Positions 45,635-54,670 of a stretch of 54,762 nt of DNA are shown piece after piece; the first letter of the stretch is position 1, and the number at the start of each line of letters is the position of its first letter. The notes under the pieces were generated by a model. The model was not told the origin of the DNA and did no database searches. It saw only the letters and a list, made by a program, of their open reading frames with translations. This DNA comes from an uncultured Flavobacteriaceae bacterium (GTDB lineage Bacteria > Bacteroidota > Bacteroidia > Flavobacteriales > Flavobacteriaceae), in the NCBI GenBank assembly GCA_905181825.1, contig CAJIZJ010000038.1, positions 1-54,762 on the forward strand. The letters run 5' to 3'. The position numbers and the translations under genes are program-made.

Positions 45635-46372
45635 ATGCAAATGAACTCTAGCGATCCATTTAAATTTTCATCAACTGTTATTGTATACCCACTAAGTTTT
45701 GTATTACTTATTTGGTTTGTTTATTGGTTTGAATTACGGTTTGGTTTTCGATTTAACGATATGGGTATTTATCCCAGAACTTTCTCTGGACTTAGGGGGA
45801 TTCTTTTTAGCCCCTTTATCCACGGCAGTCTGGAACATTTGTACCATAATTCCATGCCGTTATTAATTTTATCTGCCGCTCTTTTTTATTTTTATAGAGC
45901 CTTGGCGTGGCGTGTTTTAGTTAGTGGTACTTTGTTTTCAGGGTTTTTAACATGGTTAATTGGCAGTTCTGCTTTTCATATTGGAGCTAGTGGGCTTATT
46001 TATGTTTTGATGAGTTTTATGCTTTTTAAAGGAATCATCTCCAAGAACCATCATCTAACAGCGCTATCTCTCTTGGTTGTGTTTTTGTATGGCAGTATGT
46101 TATGGTATGTGTTTCCTGTAAAGGAAAACATGTCTTGGGAAGGCCATTTGTCTGGGCTTCTAGTGGGGCTCATATTTGCTATTGTTTTTAGAACTTCCAT
46201 TGCTAAGCCTGTACGTTATGTTTGGGAAGATGACCAGTACGACGAAAAGGAAGACCCGTTCCTTAAACAGTTTGATGCAAAAGGGAATTTCATCGAATTA
46301 CCTAAAGAGGAATTGCACACTACAGATTCAACTGTAGATGTACAGTATAGCTTTAAAAATAAAGACGTTTAG
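45635..46372 (+). CDS. Rhomboid family intramembrane serine protease
   Basis: A polytopic membrane protease of 245 residues from ATG 45635 (a second ATG two codons on is equally likely; the longer frame from a TTG at 45602 adds unlikely residues). Six hydrophobic segments are visible. The catalytic serine is in FHIGASGLIYVL and the histidine in MSWEGHLSGLLVG, and SPFIHGSLEHLYHNSMPL is the conserved early HxxxN loop. The last 50 residues form a charged cytoplasmic tail (DDQYDEKEDPFLKQFDAKGN). Substrates are unknown. Its stop overlaps the rlmB stop by four bases. Confidence 0.9.
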   Translation: MQMNSSDPFKFSSTVIVYPLSFVLLIWFVYWFELRFGFRFNDMGIYPRTFSGLRGILFSPFIHGSLEHLYHNSMPLLILSAALFYFYRALAWRVLVSGTLFSGFLTWLIGSSAFHIGASGLIYVLMSFMLFKGIISKNHHLTALSLLVVFLYGSMLWYVFPVKENMSWEGHLSGLLVGLIFAIVFRTSIAKPVRYVWEDDQYDEKEDPFLKQFDAKGNFIELPKEELHTTDSTVDVQYSFKNKDV

Positions 46373-47103
46373 AGGCGTTGTCTGACGACTTCATAGAGAA
46401 AAGCACCACAAGCAACAGAAACATTTAAAGAGGCAATACTGCCGTACATAGGAAGTTTAGCCTTGTCGTCTACCAGTTTTAAGATAGAAGGGTTTATTCC
46501 TCTATCTTCAGACCCCATAATAAGGGCACATCCTTGTTTAAAATCGATATCATAAATAGTATTTTCGGTTTTCTCGGTTGCTGCAACCACTTTTATATCT
46601 GAGGCTTGTAAATAAAACATGGCATCTTTGATATGATCTACTTTACAAATGGGGATGTTAAATACCGCACCTGCACTAGTTTTAACAGTATCTCCGTTTA
46701 TAGGAGCTCCGCCACTTTTTTGAATGATGATTCCATCAACGCCAGTACATTCGGCAGTTCTTATAATGGCCCCAAAATTACGAACATCACTAAGTTGATC
46801 GAGGAGAAGAAACAAGGGATTTTCTTTGGTTTCTTTAACAGCAGATATCAATTCTTCCAAATCATAAAACGCAATTGGCGACATATTGGCCACAGCGCCC
46901 TGGTGGTTGTGCTGCGTTAAGCGGTTAAGCTTTTCAATAGGCACATACGAAAAGTTGATATTTTGTCTCCGTAATAATTTTTCTAACTCTGTATATAATT
47001 CCCCACTGAGCCCTTTTTGTAAAAAAACTTTATCTATTGTATTTTCTGCTTCAATAGCTTCAATAATTGCTCGAAGGCCGTAAATTTTGGTTTCTTTCTC
47101 CAT
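46369..47103 (-). CDS. rlmB: 23S rRNA (guanosine-2'-O)-methyltransferase RlmB family
   Basis: A SPOUT-fold rRNA methyltransferase, expected to modify G2251 in the peptidyl transferase loop. From ATG 47103 it has 244 residues. The N-terminal substrate domain opens with KIYGLRAIIEAIEAENTIDKVFLQKGL, and the trefoil-knot domain has LLDQLSDVRNFGAIIRTAECTGVDGII, CALIMGSEDRGINPSIL and ASLNVSVACGAFLYEVVRQRL. The longer frame from 47130 runs across a promoter-like box, so 47103 is preferred. It is convergent with the rhomboid gene. Confidence 0.93.
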   Translation of the reverse strand: MEKETKIYGLRAIIEAIEAENTIDKVFLQKGLSGELYTELEKLLRRQNINFSYVPIEKLNRLTQHNHQGAVANMSPIAFYDLEELISAVKETKENPLFLLLDQLSDVRNFGAIIRTAECTGVDGIIIQKSGGAPINGDTVKTSAGAVFNIPICKVDHIKDAMFYLQASDIKVVAATEKTENTIYDIDFKQGCALIMGSEDRGINPSILKLVDDKAKLPMYGSIASLNVSVACGAFLYEVVRQRL

Positions 47104-47107
47104 GCCG

Positions 47108-47115
47108 CAAAAGTA
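47108..47115 (-). promoter_or_regulatory. Candidate -7 element for rlmB, four bases before its ATG
   Basis: TACTTTTG on the minus strand matches TAnnTTTG and is followed by CGGC and the ATG at 47103. No exact TTG lies at 19 bases. Confidence 0.45.
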
Positions 47116-47147
47116 CACAATACACATCAATTTTAAAGTAATAAAAC

Positions 47148-47179
47148 AAAAAAGCGGATTTATTAAATAAACCCGCTTT
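47148..47179 (-). terminator. Rho-independent terminator after the subtilase gene
   Basis: Read on the minus strand, GCGGGTTTAT and ATAAATCCGC form a stem around a short TTA loop, with AAA/TTT closing it and a T run after. It uses one G-U pair that on the plus strand would be an A-C mismatch, so it is built for the minus strand. It lies about 28 bases after the subtilase stop. Confidence 0.85.
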
Positions 47180-47206
47180 CAAATCAAATTATTTAAAAAA
47201 GATACG

Positions 47207-49120
47207 TTACTGTAACACCACTTTTTTATATGATTTTTGGTTGCCCTGACTTAAGTTAAGAAAATAAACCCCTTTTGAATAACTCGAGGTATTTATTTCT
47301 CCTTTAATATTTGCAGCTCCTCCCATAATATTTTGAGAATACACGATTCTTCCTTGCAAGTCAATAAGTTCAACTAAACAAGTTTGTTCAGAGTTAGAAG
47401 CATACTGATAATTAACAGTCTCTTTAGCTGGGTTTGGCCAAATTCTTAAGCTGTTTATGCTAGTGTCATTCACACCAAAGGTTGATGTGTTTACACCTGT
47501 AATAATTAGAGAGAAATTTTGAGAGTTCCCTTCTAAAGATGCCTTGTGATTTACTACAATATTGTAGGTTCCTGAAGTATCAGACACTTCAACTTTTTCG
47601 ATATTATCTACAATATTATCTCCTTTTGTCGCAGGTACTGTAGGTGTTTCTGGATTTAATTTCCATGGAAAGTATGTTAACGTACTGTTAGACACTCTAA
47701 GATCTAAGTCATTTACCAAAACGGGTTCGCGATAATCCCTCATATTTTCTACTGATGAATTGTACACTTCTCCCATTGGATCAGACCAAGATATAGTTGC
47801 TATGAGTTCCTCTCCTTCTAGAGCTTCTAAATTTAGTTCATAACTCTCGCCTTCATTTAGGGTGCCTTCGTAAATTAACGAAGTCACTCCGTTATTCATA
47901 ATACAAGTAGCAGCCCTTTCAGCATTAACTAAGCCCCAGCCATATTTATAATCAGGTCCATCAGCGCCAAAGAAGTTAGTGTCACATTCATCAGCGGTGT
48001 GAGCAAGAAGACCTTTAACTGATGCCGATTTTAAATAAGAGCTGTTGATATTGTAGTTGTGTTCTTGTAATAATAAAACCACCCCAGTAATTCCTGGTGC
48101 AGCCATTGAGGTCCCTGATTTACTTGCATAATCAGAGTCTCCTGTAGATTCAGTAGAAAACACAGCTTGCCCCTTAGTTGCTATATCTGGTTTTATCCGA
48201 CCATCATCTGTTGGTCCATAATTACTAAAGCTAGTAGTTGAAACACTTTCCGGTCCGGTGTAGTTTGGTACCCCCAGAACTGCTGCCACAGTAAGAGAGT
48301 TTTTAGAATTAGTTACCCCATACAAAAGATCGTAAGTCCTAGGAGCATCATTTCTGTCATTTCCTGCAGCCCATACAGGTAAATAATATTCAGATAAATT
48401 AAGAATATTATCTATCTGCCTTGATCTTGAACTATACTTTCCATAGCCATAGTTTTCCCAATTAACTTCTCCAGTTGATGAATTTATAGGAGATGCGCCG
48501 TAGGAGTGATTAGACACCAAAAGTCCATTGGCAGCCTCATCGGCCATTTCAGAAAGATCATCTACACGGTTATATCCATTCACCGTCGCATTAATTGCAA
48601 ATCCTCTAGCTTGACCGCTATTAATACCGTCACCAATTATTGTACCACTCACATGCGTTGAGTGTGATGTAAATTCATTAGAAGTTGAAAACTCACCGTT
48701 TTCAAGGTTATTGATACGACCTATAAGTGCTTCATGAGTATGTCTAATGTGGTCAAATTCCCACACACCAACTGCCATACCCAAACCCGTAAGGTTTAGT
48801 CCAAGACTGCCACCTTCAAACAGTTGATTAGCTCTAGCAGTTACGGTAGCTCCATAATTACTTAACATAGAATATATGGGCTCTCCAAATTCATCCATTC
48901 CCTGCAGAATAGCTGTTTTTCCATTAATTAGTTTTATGGTTTTAGAAAATTTATTACTAGCAATTTTATAATTTTCATGGTATTCTTTTGAGAGTATTTC
49001 AGACTTTTCTTTTAATGCTCGCTGTAAATCTTCAGATACCACTAAGGAACTTCGCTTAAAGTTTTGAGAAAGCGTAATTTGTGAAATAGTAAGAAATAAT
49101 AAGAGTAGTTTTGTTTTCAA
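47207..49120 (-). CDS. Secreted S8 family serine peptidase (subtilase) with T9SS sorting domain
   Basis: A 637-residue exported subtilase. The signal peptide is MKTKLLLLFLTISQITLSQ; a propeptide-like stretch follows to about residue 85. The catalytic triad is Asp123 (VWEFDHIR), His153 (SHSTHVSGT) and Ser338 (GTSMAAP), with the oxyanion Asn254 in AAGND. Residues about 415-550 resemble the C-terminal jelly-roll of KP-43-type subtilases (ATISWSDPMG, LVNDLDLRV). The last 80 residues are a T9SS sorting domain (RIWPNPAKETVNYQY, GVYFLNLSQGNQKSYKKVVLQ). The start is a TTG. It lies 76 bases behind the SusCD operon, past a terminator, with its own terminator after it. Confidence 0.94.
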   Translation of the reverse strand: MKTKLLLLFLTISQITLSQNFKRSSLVVSEDLQRALKEKSEILSKEYHENYKIASNKFSKTIKLINGKTAILQGMDEFGEPIYSMLSNYGATVTARANQLFEGGSLGLNLTGLGMAVGVWEFDHIRHTHEALIGRINNLENGEFSTSNEFTSHSTHVSGTIIGDGINSGQARGFAINATVNGYNRVDDLSEMADEAANGLLVSNHSYGASPINSSTGEVNWENYGYGKYSSRSRQIDNILNLSEYYLPVWAAGNDRNDAPRTYDLLYGVTNSKNSLTVAAVLGVPNYTGPESVSTTSFSNYGPTDDGRIKPDIATKGQAVFSTESTGDSDYASKSGTSMAAPGITGVVLLLQEHNYNINSSYLKSASVKGLLAHTADECDTNFFGADGPDYKYGWGLVNAERAATCIMNNGVTSLIYEGTLNEGESYELNLEALEGEELIATISWSDPMGEVYNSSVENMRDYREPVLVNDLDLRVSNSTLTYFPWKLNPETPTVPATKGDNIVDNIEKVEVSDTSGTYNIVVNHKASLEGNSQNFSLIITGVNTSTFGVNDTSINSLRIWPNPAKETVNYQYASNSEQTCLVELIDLQGRIVYSQNIMGGAANIKGEINTSSYSKGVYFLNLSQGNQKSYKKVVLQ

Positions 49121-49144
49121 ATTAAGCGGTTTTAAGTTAAATAG

Positions 49145-49172
49145 AAAAAGGAGGTATAAATACCTCCTTTTT
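49145..49172 (-). terminator. Terminator after the SusC-SusD-lipoprotein operon
   Basis: A 12-base perfect stem, AAAAAGGAGGTA (49145-49156) and TACCTCCTTTTT (49161-49172), around a TAAA loop. A and T tracts flank it on both strands; its place, 25 bases after the lipoprotein stop, fits the minus strand. It separates that operon from the subtilase gene, though read-through could still supply the latter. Confidence 0.88.
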
Positions 49173-49196
49173 CATGTTATAAATTAAACAGATAAA

Positions 49197-50009
49197 TTAC
49201 TGTTTTGTAAAACTATACGTGGTTTGTGCTGGAGCACCACAATCACTATATGCATCATTAGTAAATGTTACTTCAAAGTAAGAATCATCTTCAGGGTCGT
49301 ATGCTGATGGAGTACTTGCATTTGTGAAAAACAAGTTACCACCACATGAACAGTTAGCTTGTGTTCCTTCACCTGCCATTAATACCTGACCACAATTTAA
49401 CTCAAATGTAAATGGGTTAGGAGTTGAACAGTAACTGATATAATTAGCAGTATCAAATGTTCTCTGTGTTGCATTTCCAGCCAGAGCAGATACAGTTACA
49501 ATTTGTTCATGATTTAGAGTAGGTCCGTCTACAAAAGCAGTTAATTCTTCTATATAATACTGTCCTGTAAAATCAGCAACAATTGGACATGATGGATTCA
49601 TTGTAATACTAACAGTATTATCAAAACTAGCAACGTTAGACCCTTCAACAGAAGTTAAGTCTAACACTAATTTAGAACCTGCTACTACATTACTAACTAC
49701 ACCATTAATTACAACATTTCCAGAATATGCTCCAGCTGCTATTGATAAGTCTGCACTCATAGAATATGAGTCATCTGTAGCAGTAGTTAATTCAGAATCA
49801 ATTTCTACTGTAAAAACACGATCAGCAGTTGAAGATTCAGAAACTACCACTTCAACGTTAAAAGATGAATCTGCTTCAACTGGGTAAGTTACTGAAGTCT
49901 CTGAGAAATAAGCGATACTTTCACCAGTATAAGTTTCAGGGGTATTGTCCTCACATGAGAAAATAGCTAGAACAAATAATGGTAAAATTAATTTTAAGTT
50001 TTTTTTCAT
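49197..50009 (-). CDS. Surface lipoprotein linked to SusCD (function unknown)
   Basis: A 270-residue lipoprotein with signal MKKNLKLILPLFVLAIFSC and the lipid cysteine at residue 19. Residues about 30-140 look like a beta-sandwich of the Calx-beta/DUF1735 kind often found in SusE-position proteins (AYFSETSVTYPVEADSSFNVEVVVS, ITMNPSC). Residues about 145-270 form a second domain with several cysteines (CSTPNPFTFELNCGQ, NCSCGGNLFF, SDCGAP) that may pair. By place it should bind the ligand at the cell surface for the SusC/SusD pair just upstream (18-base gap). I cannot name the ligand. Confidence 0.8.
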   Translation of the reverse strand: MKKNLKLILPLFVLAIFSCEDNTPETYTGESIAYFSETSVTYPVEADSSFNVEVVVSESSTADRVFTVEIDSELTTATDDSYSMSADLSIAAGAYSGNVVINGVVSNVVAGSKLVLDLTSVEGSNVASFDNTVSITMNPSCPIVADFTGQYYIEELTAFVDGPTLNHEQIVTVSALAGNATQRTFDTANYISYCSTPNPFTFELNCGQVLMAGEGTQANCSCGGNLFFTNASTPSAYDPEDDSYFEVTFTNDAYSDCGAPAQTTYSFTKQ

Positions 50010-50027
50010 AATTTTGTTTTTAAAAGT

Positions 50028-51422
50028 TTAATAACCTGTATTTTGAGTCATATTTTCATTTGCAAAAAGCTCTGCTTGTGGAATTGGCATTATCCATTTG
50101 AAATCATCAGATGGCAATGAACAAGCTCCAGCAGCTGCTTCACAGTCAATTTCATTTCGTGAAAGAGATAATCCTTGACGTCTCATGTCAAAATATCTAT
50201 GCCCTTCATAACCTAACTCTAGGCGTCTTTCAATTTCAATAATATCAAAGAGTGCAATTTCTTCTGATGAATATGATGTTGTTCCTGCAGAACCTCTAGC
50301 TGCACGTAAAGCAGTCATGTCAGCAGCAGCCATTTCAAATTGTCCTGATCTAGCATAAGCCTCAGCTCTAATTAAATATAACTCACTAGCTCTGAATAAC
50401 TTAATGTCATTTAGTCCTGGATTTGCATCTGTTCCTAGGTATTTTCCTACGACAGGCTCACCTAAAGTTGATACATTTAAATCTATCATTGCACCAAATC
50501 TAGGATCACCAGCAAATGAGTTGTTTAAAACATGAAATACCATAACATCTGACATAAAAAAGAAAATGTCTCCGTTTGTATCTTGAAAGATCGTTCCAAC
50601 AGCACCATCACCAGTAGTACGCTTTAATTTGAATATAACCTCAGCTTCAGAAGCATCCGTCCATATATCAGCATATTCAGTAGTTGTAGCTAATTCAACA
50701 GCACCAATTACGTCAGTTGCACTTGAAATAGCAGTTTCATATTGTCCTTGGTATAGTGCAACTCTTGCTTTTAAAGCGCTAAGTGCAGTAGACGTCAGTC
50801 TTGTATTGTCTGTGAAAGATGCATCTAACATACCCATTGCCATCTCAATATCTGAATTGATGAATGCGTAATTTTCTGCAACTGTGTTACGTGTAGGCTG
50901 TTCAAAAACAACAACGCTGTTAATGTTTGGCACTCCTAATACAGAACTACTATCTTCATATGATTCTGCAAAAGCACGTAATAAATCAAAATGACACATT
51001 GCACGTAAGCCAATACATTCCGCTTTGATACGACTTTTTGATAGTACTTCTTCAGGTGTATTAGCAGGAATACCATCAATAACATCTAAAACTCTGTTAG
51101 CTCTACTAATTACATTGTAAAGGCTAGACCACAGAGATGTAGTTGTTCCGTTTCCAGCTGTAATGTTCCAAGTATGAACTTGAACACCTTGGCCTCTATT
51201 ATCTGCAGGTAACCTCAAATCATCTGTAAATCTAGAAGAATAATTAATTAGGTTTGAACCCGAGATAAAACCATATACACCAAGGGCAGCTTTTTCTAAA
51301 TCAGCAACAGAGGTAATGGCATTAGCTTCAAGGATCTCATCATCCGGAGCTACATTGTAGGCATCTTCACATGATGTGAATAAGATCCCTACTAAGAATA
51401 AAAATTTAAATATATTTTTCAT
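50028..51422 (-). CDS. RagB/SusD family nutrient-binding outer-membrane lipoprotein
   Basis: SusD proteins are surface lids on SusC channels that capture the ligand. This 464-residue protein has lipoprotein signal MKNIFKFLFLVGILFTSC (Cys18), the usual SusD N-terminus (ITSVADLEKAALGVYGFISG), TPR-like helices (LSALKARVALYQGQYETAISSATDVI), and the C-terminal hallmarks LFRASELYLIRAEAYARSGQ, IEIERRLELGYEGHRYFDMRRQG and IPQAELFANENMTQNTGY. It lies 11 bases after the SusC gene and 18 before the lipoprotein gene. Length is on the short side of the family. Confidence 0.95.
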   Translation of the reverse strand: MKNIFKFLFLVGILFTSCEDAYNVAPDDEILEANAITSVADLEKAALGVYGFISGSNLINYSSRFTDDLRLPADNRGQGVQVHTWNITAGNGTTTSLWSSLYNVISRANRVLDVIDGIPANTPEEVLSKSRIKAECIGLRAMCHFDLLRAFAESYEDSSSVLGVPNINSVVVFEQPTRNTVAENYAFINSDIEMAMGMLDASFTDNTRLTSTALSALKARVALYQGQYETAISSATDVIGAVELATTTEYADIWTDASEAEVIFKLKRTTGDGAVGTIFQDTNGDIFFFMSDVMVFHVLNNSFAGDPRFGAMIDLNVSTLGEPVVGKYLGTDANPGLNDIKLFRASELYLIRAEAYARSGQFEMAAADMTALRAARGSAGTTSYSSEEIALFDIIEIERRLELGYEGHRYFDMRRQGLSLSRNEIDCEAAAGACSLPSDDFKWIMPIPQAELFANENMTQNTGY

Positions 51423-51433
51423 AGTTCTTTTAT

Positions 51434-54382
51434 TTAAAATTTAATGTTAAGACCAACAGTATAAATAGTAGGCATTGGATATTCATAACCAGCTATATTG
51501 TTGTCATCTTCAGGATCAAATCCTGTAAATTTAGTCCATGTTTTCAAGTTTTGTACTTGTGCATAGACACGAAATGATTCAAAAAAGTTTGTTTTACTAG
51601 TAAACTTTGATGGAAGTGTGTACCCTACAGTTAAATTTCTCCATTTTGTAAATGAAGCATCTTCAATATCTTTAGATGAAAACTGTCTTGGAAACAAATA
51701 ACTTTGAATCTCAGTAACATCACCCGGCTGTGACCACATTGTGTTCATAGCAGTTGATAAGTTGAATTGAGAAAAGTTAGGATTCTCTTGGAAGAATGAT
51801 TGGTTATTGAATCTGTAGTACTCGTCAGCAAATGTGAAAAGTGTTGAGAAATCAAAATTACCTAATGTTCCTCTTAATCCATATCCACCAGTATATTCAG
51901 GATTAGAACTTCCCCAGTTAGCAGTGGCATTTCCATCACTAAATACATTAGTAACGTTTCCGTCTCCATCATAGTAAAGTGGTTCACCATTTGCTGGGTT
52001 AACTCCAGCCCATCCTACAACATAGTGACTTCCTAATGATAGACCTTCACGAATAATAGACGTTCCAGACTCAAATTCACTTACTTGACCTAAATCTAAA
52101 ATCTCATTTTTATTGTAGTTGAAGTTTCCATACAGATCTAAACTAAAGTTGTCACTGTTAATAACTGTATAATTCAAGTCTAGTTCTACACCTGAGTTAC
52201 GCATTGAACCTGCATTAGACTGTAAGCTTGAAAAACCAGAGGTTAAACTTAGCGAATAGTCTATAAATAAATCGATAGTTTTATTGTCGTAATATTCAAG
52301 AGTTCCAGATAATTTATAATCAAATAAATCAAAATCTAAACCAATATTAGATTGTACTGAAGTTTCCCATTTCAGGTCAGGATTTCCTATAGAGGCTACA
52401 CCAATACCGTTTACCCCACCATATGAAATTTGTCCATACCTAGTTTCAGCTGCATAATCAGCAACTGATGCTTGGTTACCAGAAGTACCGTAACTAGCTC
52501 TCAACTTTAGATTATTAACAAATGATACATCACTCATGAATTCTTCATTTGAAATGTTCCAACGACCAGCAACAGAGTAAAAAGTACCCCACTGATTTTT
52601 GTCAGAGAATTTAGATGAAGCATCTCTTCTTAAAGATGCTGAGAAACCATATTTAGAGTCGTAATCGTAATTTGCTATTGCGAATGCTGCAAATAAACCA
52701 CGAACAGTTTTTCCTCCAAATATTGTTGGAATAAGTTCATTTTCAGGAGTTCCTGCAGTTGTACCATTGGCATAACCGTTTAGTAATGGATTAATTCCAT
52801 AACCTCTAAAACCAGAACTTCTAAAGTTTTGTTTGTAGTATTCTGAAAACAACGATACATCAACAGAATGCTTTTCATTGAATACATTAGAATATCCTAA
52901 TTTTGTTGTTGCAGTAAGTCTAGAGTTGTAATTGTTAGACTCGCCATAATCGCCTTCACCACCTGGAGTAACAATACCTCCATAATAAGTATTTGGTCCA
53001 GAAAAGTCGATAAAATTATCTTGAGAGTAATCAATACCTAAATCTGTTCTGAAAACTATATTTTTCATTAATTCAGTCTCGAAAAATCCTTGTGCGATAA
53101 TTTTTACTTGTTGGTTGTTATTTCCATTTTTCATCAATTCTTCATAAGAGTTTCCTCCTACAAATCCGGGTCCAGTTTGAATGTTGCCTTCATCATCGTA
53201 AAGAGATTGGTAAGGCTGCGCTAAGTAAGCAGCTGCAAATGGGTTTTGTAATGCAATTGCATTTTCAGAGCTAATAAAGTTAGATTTTGAGAAACCTAAA
53301 GATGTATTAATTCCAAATTTTGTTTTTGAATTGACTTTATTTTCGTAATTAGTTCTTATTGTAAAACGCTGTAAGTTTGATCTTTCTGCAATACCATCTT
53401 GATCAAAGTAACTTAAACTTGAGAAGAATCTTGAGTCATCATCACCACCTGATATTTCAACCTCGTGACTTTGAGTAATACCAGTTCTAAAAAATACATC
53501 TTTCCAGTTTGTGTTAGTAGTTGCAAGTTCTGATATTTCTTCATCTGATAATCCAGCGCCAGCGCCACTATTAACAGTTCTTTGGAATTCTAAAATTTCT
53601 CTAGAAGACATCATTTCGAAAGGAGCGTTACCAACTTCAGTAATTCCGTATTGCGTTTTGTAAGTGAATGCTGTTTTTTGGTTGTAGTTACCTTTTTTGG
53701 TACTAATCAAAATTACACCGTTTGCACCTCTTGATCCGTAAGAAGCTGTTGAAGCGGCATCTTTAAGAACAGAGACAGTTTCAAAATCATTAGCATTTAA
53801 ACTAGCGAAATCTCCTGCAGTAATTTGAATTCCATCTACTATGTAAATTGGAGCTGAACTACCGTTTATAGAACCATTACCTCTAATTCTAACTCTTGCT
53901 GGAGCACCAGGCTGACCAGAACCAGAAAAAACCTGTACACCAGGTGCTTGTCCTTGAAGTATTTGATCAAAAGAACCGATAGGAACTTGTCCGATTGTTT
54001 CACTAGAAATAGTGGAAATTGAACCAGTAAGCTTGGCTTTGCTAGTAGAACCATATCCAACTAGTACAACTTCTTCTAATGATGAAACATCTTTTGTTAG
54101 AGTTACGTTGTACACAGAACCAGTACCAATTGATACTGATTGGGATTCCATTCCTACATAAGAAATCATTAATGTGGCACCTTCAGAAACAGAGATGGAG
54201 TATTTTCCATCAAAATCTGTAGTTACACCTCTTGAAGTCCCTTGGTTTAAAATTGTTGCTCCTGGTAATGGAAGACCACTTTCCTCGGTCACCGTTCCTG
54301 AAACAGTTTTTTGTTGTGCAAAAGAAATTTGCACTGCTAACACCAGTAATAGTGTTAGTACTACGCTAAACTTTGTTTTCAT
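51434..54382 (-). CDS. SusC/RagA family TonB-linked outer-membrane protein
   Basis: SusC proteins are TonB-dependent channels importing sugars, peptides or other oligomers. The 982-residue protein has signal MKTKFSVVLTLLLVLAVQISFAQ, a carboxypeptidase-regulatory-like domain (about 25-100, GTVTEESGLPLPGATILNQG, TDFDGKYSISV), a TonB-box-like region near LEEVVLVGYGS, the plug (about 125-235, VPIGSFDQILQGQAPGVQVF, APARVRIRGNGS, STASYGSRGANGVILISTKKG) and the 22-strand barrel to the end (GLNIKF). It heads the operon SusC-SusD-lipoprotein. The substrate is not readable; no glycosidase gene is adjacent. Confidence 0.95.
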   Translation of the reverse strand: MKTKFSVVLTLLLVLAVQISFAQQKTVSGTVTEESGLPLPGATILNQGTSRGVTTDFDGKYSISVSEGATLMISYVGMESQSVSIGTGSVYNVTLTKDVSSLEEVVLVGYGSTSKAKLTGSISTISSETIGQVPIGSFDQILQGQAPGVQVFSGSGQPGAPARVRIRGNGSINGSSAPIYIVDGIQITAGDFASLNANDFETVSVLKDAASTASYGSRGANGVILISTKKGNYNQKTAFTYKTQYGITEVGNAPFEMMSSREILEFQRTVNSGAGAGLSDEEISELATTNTNWKDVFFRTGITQSHEVEISGGDDDSRFFSSLSYFDQDGIAERSNLQRFTIRTNYENKVNSKTKFGINTSLGFSKSNFISSENAIALQNPFAAAYLAQPYQSLYDDEGNIQTGPGFVGGNSYEELMKNGNNNQQVKIIAQGFFETELMKNIVFRTDLGIDYSQDNFIDFSGPNTYYGGIVTPGGEGDYGESNNYNSRLTATTKLGYSNVFNEKHSVDVSLFSEYYKQNFRSSGFRGYGINPLLNGYANGTTAGTPENELIPTIFGGKTVRGLFAAFAIANYDYDSKYGFSASLRRDASSKFSDKNQWGTFYSVAGRWNISNEEFMSDVSFVNNLKLRASYGTSGNQASVADYAAETRYGQISYGGVNGIGVASIGNPDLKWETSVQSNIGLDFDLFDYKLSGTLEYYDNKTIDLFIDYSLSLTSGFSSLQSNAGSMRNSGVELDLNYTVINSDNFSLDLYGNFNYNKNEILDLGQVSEFESGTSIIREGLSLGSHYVVGWAGVNPANGEPLYYDGDGNVTNVFSDGNATANWGSSNPEYTGGYGLRGTLGNFDFSTLFTFADEYYRFNNQSFFQENPNFSQFNLSTAMNTMWSQPGDVTEIQSYLFPRQFSSKDIEDASFTKWRNLTVGYTLPSKFTSKTNFFESFRVYAQVQNLKTWTKFTGFDPEDDNNIAGYEYPMPTIYTVGLNIKF

Positions 54383-54409
54383 TTTTGTTATTTATTAAAT
54401 TAGTCAACG

Positions 54410-54440
54410 CAAATGTGCTAATAAAAACTTTAATTACCAA
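54410..54440 (-). promoter_or_regulatory. Candidate promoter of the SusC operon
   Basis: On the minus strand, TTG (54438-54440) and CACATTTG (54410-54417) are 20 bases apart; the second box differs from TAnnTTTG by its first base. The leader would be about 22-25 bases. No regulator gene (ECF sigma, hybrid two-component or SusR-like) is in the window on this side. Confidence 0.5.
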
Positions 54441-54613
54441 CAATTTGTTTTAAAAAAATTGTTTTTGTTTAAACAAATAACTTAACAGTTTATCATAATT
54501 TTTGCAAATTGTTATGCTAAATCTGTTTTTTATCTGCTAATTGTGAGTGTTTTGACTCATTATTACTTTTTTCTTCAAACTAAGATACTTCTGTTTTTTT
54601 TTAATTTTTAACC

Positions 54614-54647
54614 AAAAAAAAGCAGTTAAATTAATAACTGCTTTTTT
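54614..54647 (-). terminator. Terminator of the gene at the right edge
   Basis: GCAGTTA (54622-54628) and TAACTGC (54635-54641) form a stem closed by A/T tracts around an AATTAA loop. On the minus strand it ends in a T run. It lies about 24 bases after the stop of the partial gene at 54671 and isolates the SusC promoter region from it. Confidence 0.88.
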
Positions 54648-54670
54648 ATTAAATACTTTTTGTTGTTGTG

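Noticed and set aside
47207-54382. Polysaccharide utilisation locus with assigned glycan
   Set aside because: A SusCD pair is present but no carbohydrate-active enzyme is in the window, so no glycan can be named.
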